IMG/VR virus record: IMGVR_UViG_3300047471_000244
Coordinates: 1 to 42,469 of that record
DNA: 42,469 nt
Source: a virus
Strand: one strand, 5' to 3'
Part shown: in pieces, positions 38,675-42,469 of the stretch
How the letters are laid out: every line of letters starts with the position of its first letter
Position numbering within the stretch: the stretch's first letter is position 1
Notes under the pieces: generated by a model
Told to the model about the DNA's origin: nothing
Seen by the model: the letters and a program-made list of their open reading frames with translations, nothing else
Database searches by the model: none
Position numbers and translations under genes: made by a program

Positions 38675-38726
38675 AGACTAGAATTATTTCGGAATCTTGT
38701 CAAGCGAAATCTGCCACGCTTGACAA
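38675..38726. promoter_or_regulatory. Divergent control region with perfect 10-bp inverted repeat
   Basis: TTGTCAAGCG (38697-38706), ten bases, then CGCTTGACAA (38717-38726): a perfect inverted repeat whose arms each contain a TTGACA hexamer, one per strand. On the minus strand TAGTCT follows after 17 nt (38680-38675) for the leftward block. On the plus strand TTGACA lies 36 nt before the RHH ATG; its -10 (CACACT, 38743-38748) is weak. ATCTGCCAC is repeated at 38709-38717 and 38737-38745. A single dimer pair could silence both directions. Confidence 0.65.
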
Positions 38727-38755
38727 ATTATGTTGCATCTGCCACACTGACCAAC

Positions 38756-38929
38756 ATGGCGAACAAATCGAGCAAGCTCAAACATCCGCCGATGCGCATT
38801 TACTTGCGCCTCTACCCCGAACACGATCTTTCGTTGATGGCCTACTTGCGGGAGAAAATGAAGAAGCTGGATCGCTCCGCCTCGTGGGTCATCAGGGAAG
38901 ACCTCAGACGGCTATTGGAGATGGACTAA
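38756..38929 (+). CDS. Ribbon-helix-helix-like regulator (57 aa)
   Basis: MANKSSKLKHPPMRIYLRL, then HDLSLMAYLREKMKKLDRSASWVIREDLRRLL: a short beta strand and two helices as in RHH DNA-binding proteins, here with an extra basic N-terminus. There is no ribosome binding site, and the ATG sits where transcription should begin, so the mRNA is probably leaderless, as for lambda cI from PRM. Likely binds the inverted repeat just upstream. Its TAA overlaps the next ATG (TAATG). Confidence 0.65.
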   Translation: MANKSSKLKHPPMRIYLRLYPEHDLSLMAYLREKMKKLDRSASWVIREDLRRLLEMD

Positions 38930-39093
38930 TGGACAAGACCAAGGCTGAGGCGGCGGCCTACGCCCCTGAAATCGAGTTGCTGACGCGGGCGCTCAAGCGG
39001 CTCGACGTACATTATGCGCCCACGATGCCAGAGGAGCGCGACGAACTCACGCGCCGCCTGCGCGTGCTGTTGGACCTTGAGGAGGCCAAGTAA
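38929..39093 (+). CDS. Small helical early protein (54 aa)
   Basis: MDKTKAEAAAYAPEIE then a Leu/Arg-rich helix (ELLTRALKRLDVHY) and ERDELTRRLRVLLDLEE: a likely two-helix coiled-coil. The ATG overlaps the upstream TAA. Function unknown. Confidence 0.62.
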   Translation: MDKTKAEAAAYAPEIELLTRALKRLDVHYAPTMPEERDELTRRLRVLLDLEEAK

Positions 39094-39279
39094 ATGAGCA
39101 AAGTATCGGTTGACGCCAATATCGCGCTGGTTCTGGAAGCCTTCGACAAGCGCATTTTCGTGCGCAACATCGAAGGTGACGGCGACCCGATGTGGGGAAT
39201 CAAGTTAATTCCTTACCTCTTGGCGCTAAAGCATCTCGCCGAGTACATCGAAACCGAACTCAAGGGGGAATCGCGATGA
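39094..39279 (+). CDS. Small early protein (61 aa)
   Basis: MSKVSVDANIALVLEAF then KRIFVRNIEGDGDP and a hydrophobic LIPYLLALKHLAEYI helix. AGGAGG lies just before. The TGA overlaps the next ATG (ATGA). Not recognised. Confidence 0.62.
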   Translation: MSKVSVDANIALVLEAFDKRIFVRNIEGDGDPMWGIKLIPYLLALKHLAEYIETELKGESR

Positions 39280-39656
39280 GTCGAGAATTTGAGGCAATCA
39301 TGGCCGCGTTTGACCTGCTCGGATGGCCGGGCGAGAAGGAGAGACCGATGCCAGTAGAACGAACGATGCACGTTTACGAAACTCCGCAAGCGACCTACGA
39401 GCGCCCCGAGCTTCGCAATGAATGTTTCAGGGGCGAAGTGCGTGGCTACTGCGGCTTGGCTGTGGTTTACATCGAGCACCGGAATACCGGCACGCCGCCG
39501 CGCGATACCTGGGCGCTCTCGATCAGGGAAATCCCCTTTGCAATCGAGATGCTTCAGGCGCTCTACAAAGAGGCTCAGGCGCAGGGGCATCCGTTAGCTG
39601 CGGAGAACTTGGACGACCGTTGCCTTTGCGCAATGAGGAATCACAAAAATGGATAA
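39276..39656 (+). CDS. Hypothetical early protein (126 aa)
   Basis: Starts MSREFEAIMAAFDLLG at the overlap with the upstream stop; GGGGGAATCGCG supplies the ribosome binding site. A mixed alpha/beta protein with VRGYCGLAVVYIEHRN in the middle and CLCAMRNH at the end. It directly precedes the putative annealing protein with 8-nt overlap. Function unknown. Confidence 0.65.
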   Translation: MSREFEAIMAAFDLLGWPGEKERPMPVERTMHVYETPQATYERPELRNECFRGEVRGYCGLAVVYIEHRNTGTPPRDTWALSIREIPFAIEMLQALYKEAQAQGHPLAAENLDDRCLCAMRNHKNG

Positions 39657-40659
39657 GGAAACCACAGCCGTAGCCGTCCGCGAGGAACAGGCTCAAGAGA
39701 TGAGCGTCGAGATGGTCTTGCGCCAGACGGCCAAGATTCAGGAGTTGATGCGCGACGCGCTCCAGAAGGATGTTCACTTCGGCGTCATCCCCGGCACCGG
39801 CACCAAGCCGACGCTGCTCAAGCCGGGGGCCGAAAAGCTCTGCCTGATGTTCCGCTTCGCGCCCGAGTACCACCACGTCAAGGATCGCGAGCCCGACGGC
39901 CATCTGACCATCGAATCGACCTGTCGCCTAATTCACTCGCCATCGGGAACGCTGGTCGCCACCGGCTCGGGCATCTGCTCGACGCACGAGTCCAAGTACG
40001 CTTATCGGAAGCAGAATCGGATGTGCCCTAGATGCGAAAAGGAAGCTATCCGCAAGGATACGAAGCCAAAGAACGAAGGCGGCGGCGGGTATTATTGCTG
40101 GCGAAAGCTCGATGGGTGCGGAGCGCAATTCAAGACGCCCGCTGACATCGCTTTAATTGAGGAGCAGGTTGTCGGTCGCGTCCCGAATGAAGATTTGGCC
40201 GACCAGTGGAACACGATTATCAAGATGGCGGATAAGCGCTCGCTCATCGCCGCCCTCCTGAATGGCACCGCAGCGTCGGACATCTTCAATCAGGACTTGG
40301 AGGAGATTCGAGAGAACCTAGAATCGCGTGCTCCTGCCCCGCAAGCGGCCCCCGCCGCCCCGATTGAGCCTCAAGGCGACCTTGCCAGCGATGCCCAGCG
40401 CAAGATGCTCTGGAAGGCCGTAAAGGCCAAGATGGGCGAAGGCCAAGGGCGCTACTGGATCGAGCGCGAGATGCGCGAACTCGGCTGCACCCGTGACACC
40501 ATGACCGTCGATCAGCTCAAGATGCTGGTCGAGCAAGTCGCCGTCTGGGAGAAGCCCACGCCCGTCTCGCGTGGGGATGATGGCCCCAGCATCGCCGATC
40601 AAGACGTACTCGCGGGGATCGACAACGACCAGATGTCGGATAAAGACATCGAGTTCTAG
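39649..40659 (+). CDS. Putative phage single-strand annealing/recombination protein (336 aa)
   Basis: Residues 45-64 carry FGVIPGTGTKPTLLKPGAEK, the mark of a phage family often found beside recombination genes. A zinc ribbon inserted near the middle has CPRC (126-129), Cys150 and Cys157. ADKRSLIAALLNGTAASDIF (194-213) resembles the helix closing the core of Rad52/ERF-like annealing proteins. The C-terminus is a flexible Pro/Ala linker plus a small helical domain. It would anneal ssDNA; the assignment is by inference. Confidence 0.6.
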   Translation: MDKETTAVAVREEQAQEMSVEMVLRQTAKIQELMRDALQKDVHFGVIPGTGTKPTLLKPGAEKLCLMFRFAPEYHHVKDREPDGHLTIESTCRLIHSPSGTLVATGSGICSTHESKYAYRKQNRMCPRCEKEAIRKDTKPKNEGGGGYYCWRKLDGCGAQFKTPADIALIEEQVVGRVPNEDLADQWNTIIKMADKRSLIAALLNGTAASDIFNQDLEEIRENLESRAPAPQAAPAAPIEPQGDLASDAQRKMLWKAVKAKMGEGQGRYWIEREMRELGCTRDTMTVDQLKMLVEQVAVWEKPTPVSRGDDGPSIADQDVLAGIDNDQMSDKDIEF

Positions 40660-40661
40660 CC

Positions 40662-40934
40662 ATGAGCGTGCACGTCAACCCGCTAACTGGGGAGTTAATC
40701 CGCGAGAGCGATTTCGAGGATTACCAGCCGCACGGCGACTGCGCCACGGGCTGTGGCCATCCGGCGACCGAGGTCTGGCAGCTTTATCGGGGCTCCCAGC
40801 GCTTTGAGTTCCGGTGCGGCTGCTGCGTGGCCCTTGGCAAGCTGGCGAAGGCTAAGTGGTATCGGGACCAGATAGAGCGGTTGGAGGCGGAGTACGAAGC
40901 CGCCAATGAGAATTGCAATGAGCCTCGGCCATAA
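40662..40934 (+). CDS. Putative zinc-binding protein (90 aa)
   Basis: MSVHVNPLTGELIRES, then CATGCGHPA and FRCGCCVALG give a CxxxC...CxCC cluster, followed by a charged coiled-coil tail (KWYRDQIERLEAEYEAA). It follows the annealing-like gene after two bases. Possible DNA-binding accessory. Confidence 0.62.
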   Translation: MSVHVNPLTGELIRESDFEDYQPHGDCATGCGHPATEVWQLYRGSQRFEFRCGCCVALGKLAKAKWYRDQIERLEAEYEAANENCNEPRP

Positions 40935-41154
40935 TTACACCGAATATTGCACTCTAGTCGATGTCGGCTGCGCCGCGCAGGATTGCCCCAATGCGATCAC
41001 GCGCAAGGCTCACGCCCACGTTACCGCCAACCACGAGGTCGTCACCGACTGCTGCGGAGCGCAAGCACTCAGCGAGTACGGCGACCCCTACACGCTGAAG
41101 GATTTCGAGGTTGAGCACACCGACCTCAAGCCGTGGCTTAGGAGGGTGAAGTGA
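40918..41154 (+). CDS. Cys-rich early protein (78 aa)
   Basis: Starts MSLGHNYTEYCTLVD inside the end of the upstream gene; an ATG 12 nt earlier is also possible. CAAQDCPNAI and DCCGAQ suggest metal binding. It ends WLRRVK with AGGAGG in its last codons that serves the next gene. Function unknown. Confidence 0.6.
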   Translation: MSLGHNYTEYCTLVDVGCAAQDCPNAITRKAHAHVTANHEVVTDCCGAQALSEYGDPYTLKDFEVEHTDLKPWLRRVK

Positions 41155-41381
41155 TGCTGACGAAGGATTATCACGGCAACGATGATCCGGCTGTATTGCG
41201 GGCGAATATAGCGACGCTGGAAGCCCACATCCGCGAGCAGGACGCCGAGCTGGCCGAGGCGCGGGCGCACCTGATTCACATGATTTACGAAGCCGATTCT
41301 GGATACGACGAGCCGTCCGATTGCAGCGGATGTCAAAAGGCACGCGCATTCGCCCACCCCGCGCCGAAGGAGACGCCGTGA
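41154..41381 (+). CDS. Hypothetical protein with coiled coil and CSGC pair (75 aa)
   Basis: MLTKDYHGNDDPAVLR opens at an ATG overlapping the upstream TGA, with AGGAGG 8 nt before. The ANIATLEAHIREQDAELAEA helix is coiled-coil-like; SDCSGCQKA offers one CxxC. Not recognised. Confidence 0.62.
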   Translation: MLTKDYHGNDDPAVLRANIATLEAHIREQDAELAEARAHLIHMIYEADSGYDEPSDCSGCQKARAFAHPAPKETP

Positions 41382-41539
41382 TGCGCTACTCCGGCGGAAT
41401 CTCCACGACCTCGCTAGGTCCGTCGCCGCTCGGTGGCGGCGGCTCGACCCAGCTATGCTCGCCCGCCGGCGCGTCGGGCGCTACCGGCACGGTCGCGGGA
41501 ACGCCGTCATCAGATGGCACGGATAAACCACAGGTCTGA
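41381..41539 (+). CDS. Low-complexity Gly/Ser protein (52 aa), end of rightward block
   Basis: MRYSGGISTTSLGPSP followed by Gly/Ser/Thr-rich sequence to KPQV. The ATG overlaps the previous TGA. It overlaps the end of the opposite-strand protease gene by 30 nt. Low complexity makes it less certain. Confidence 0.5.
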   Translation: MRYSGGISTTSLGPSPLGGGGSTQLCSPAGASGATGTVAGTPSSDGTDKPQV

Positions 41540-42328
41540 TGCAAGTTGCCGATTGAGCACGTAGGCGAACGGGATGAACCCGTAGCCCTTCTGGCCCCAG
41601 AGAATGCCCCAGCTATTGCGGAACACGAAGGTCATCGGGGGAATCTGCGTTTGCAGTTCATCGCATGGCTGCGGCTGCGCGGTGCGGTTGTAGCCCACGA
41701 TATCCGTCGCGTGACCGCCCTCGGCATCTTCCGAGTCCCCTGGCATCGGAATGTTCCCGTCTCGCGCCGCCATGAACGACGGATAGACCATGATGCCGTA
41801 GTTTACCGGTGCCTGGTTGTGGTGCAGGCATCCGATGATGTTCACGTCGATCTGCGGAATGGGCGCATAGGTATGTGCGCGGATGGTCGCCCCTTGGTCG
41901 TAGGCGGCTTGTGACGGCGGAGTCGTGAAGTCGCTATCGTCGTAGGGCATCAGGCTCTTATCGCAGATGCCGTACTTGTTCCCCGCGCGATAGATGTCGG
42001 AGATGGAAGCGCCCGCGTCCTGGTCGGTCTGCCCGTTCAACAGCCGCTCGTTGTAATACATATACGCGGGCGACGGCACGATGACCGGCGAGCGTCCCGC
42101 GTGGACTTCCGCTATGTAGTACGGAGCGACCGCGGAATGCCCCGTGCAAGCGCCCTGCTGGCCCTGGTCGGTGACTTCCGGGCACAGCTTGATAATCGTC
42201 ATAGACGGCGGCGCCGTGTCGATGCTGAAGCTCGCATCGAGTTTGTGCGGTGGCGTCCGAATTGGGCCATCCCAAACGTAGTTTAGCGAACGCCGAACGC
42301 CGAGATGGTCAACGGAAAATCCGATCAT
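41510..42328 (-). CDS. Papain-like (C1A) cysteine protease
   Basis: A 272-aa protein with the full papain triad: TDQGQQGACTGHSA gives oxyanion Gln55 and catalytic Cys61 (six apart, as in papain); GGHATDIVGYN gives His206; FRNSWG gives Asn238. VPSPAYMYYNERL and ISDIYRAGNKYGICDKS are typical of bacterial and phage C1 peptidases. There is no signal peptide or propeptide. The start has AAGGGG upstream. It is probably made late, and may process virion or cell-surface proteins. Confidence 0.9.
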   Translation of the reverse strand: MIGFSVDHLGVRRSLNYVWDGPIRTPPHKLDASFSIDTAPPSMTIIKLCPEVTDQGQQGACTGHSAVAPYYIAEVHAGRSPVIVPSPAYMYYNERLLNGQTDQDAGASISDIYRAGNKYGICDKSLMPYDDSDFTTPPSQAAYDQGATIRAHTYAPIPQIDVNIIGCLHHNQAPVNYGIMVYPSFMAARDGNIPMPGDSEDAEGGHATDIVGYNRTAQPQPCDELQTQIPPMTFVFRNSWGILWGQKGYGFIPFAYVLNRQLASDLWFIRAI

Positions 42329-42337
42329 AAAATCCCC

Positions 42338-42469
42338 TTATTCCGGTGGGAGGCTGAGTACGACTTGGCAGTGATTCGGCCCCAAGAACACCGCCAGCGC
42401 GTCGCAGAACAGCCGCGCCTTGATGCTCCCCGCCGCTTCCTCCTGCCCGAGTATCCAGCTTATCGTGTG
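42338..42469 (-). CDS. Hypothetical protein, N-terminus cut by window edge
   Basis: Forty-three codons, reading TISWILGQEEAAGSIKARLF to LSLPPE, then TAA nine bases before the protease start. TISW is encoded by the same 12 bases in the truncated gene at the left edge, in the same phase. If the genome is circular these two are likely the ends of one gene of about 100 codons. Not recognised otherwise. Confidence 0.6.
   Translation of the reverse strand, partial: HTISWILGQEEAAGSIKARLFCDALAVFLGPNHCQVVLSLPPE

Noticed and set aside
1-42469. Diversity-generating retroelement, as in BPP-1
   Set aside because: The virion gene set is BPP-1-like, but I found no reverse transcriptase ORF and no obvious template/variable repeat pair.
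1-42469. tRNA genes, CRISPR arrays, integrase or insertion sequences
   Set aside because: No T-loop-like GGTTCGAATCC with cloverleaf context, no regular spaced repeats, and no recombinase or transposase motifs in any frame.

Overview
The window looks like a nearly complete genome of a tailed bacteriophage with podovirus (short-tailed) architecture. It carries a T7/BPP-1-like virion gene set in order: small terminase, portal, Bbp19-like protein, scaffold, major capsid protein, gatekeeper (gp11-like), nozzle (gp12-like), internal virion proteins resembling gp13, gp14, gp15 and gp16 (the last with a lytic transglycosylase domain), large terminase and a T7-type tail-fibre anchor. It has high GC, lipoprotein and Sec signal peptides and sigma70-type promoters, so a Gram-negative, probably proteobacterial host is likely (inference). 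There is no DNA polymerase, phage RNA polymerase, integrase, tRNA or CRISPR that I can see. The phage probably depends on host transcription and replication enzymes.

Layout. (1) A very long leftward operon (minus strand) runs from the small terminase at about 33.5 kb to position 1. In order of transcription it holds head genes, tail nozzle, ejection proteins, large terminase, fibre anchor, five consecutive Sec-signal-bearing fibre-like proteins (the anchor-proximal one collagen-like), another signal-bearing surface protein, then a string of tiny membrane, zinc-finger and lipoprotein genes, an MT-A70 adenine methyltransferase and an XF1762/Mom-like acetyltransferase-fold protein. (2) A rightward block (33.6-35.9 kb) starts with a truncated ribbon-helix-helix (RHH) regulator and includes a cytosine methyltransferase. 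(3) A leftward block (38.6-35.9 kb) carries zinc proteins, two replication-like proteins, a Vsr-like nuclease and an HTH-like protein. (4) A rightward block (38.76-41.5 kb) begins with a second RHH protein and includes a 336-aa putative ssDNA-annealing protein. (5) At the right edge a papain-like cysteine protease and a truncated gene are again on the minus strand. They read as the continuation of the late operon across the circle, because the two window ends share an in-frame 12-mer.

Control. Two regulatory regions sit at 33.57-33.84 kb (between the late operon and block 2) and 38.56-38.76 kb (divergent, between blocks 3 and 4). Each has a TTGACA hexamer exactly 36 nt before the ATG of an RHH gene that lacks a ribosome binding site, so both regulators are probably translated from leaderless mRNAs. 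Palindromic operators lie beside them. Blocks converge tail-to-tail with overlapping stop codons and no visible terminator.

The most unusual points are the run of exported, cysteine-rich fibre-like proteins, a tail nozzle split into two genes with a beta-propeller inserted at the split, a 150-nt structured leader before the capsid gene, the twin leaderless RHH switches, and two probable recoding sites (a TAA inside a small membrane protein and a CCCC frameshift in the first RHH gene).
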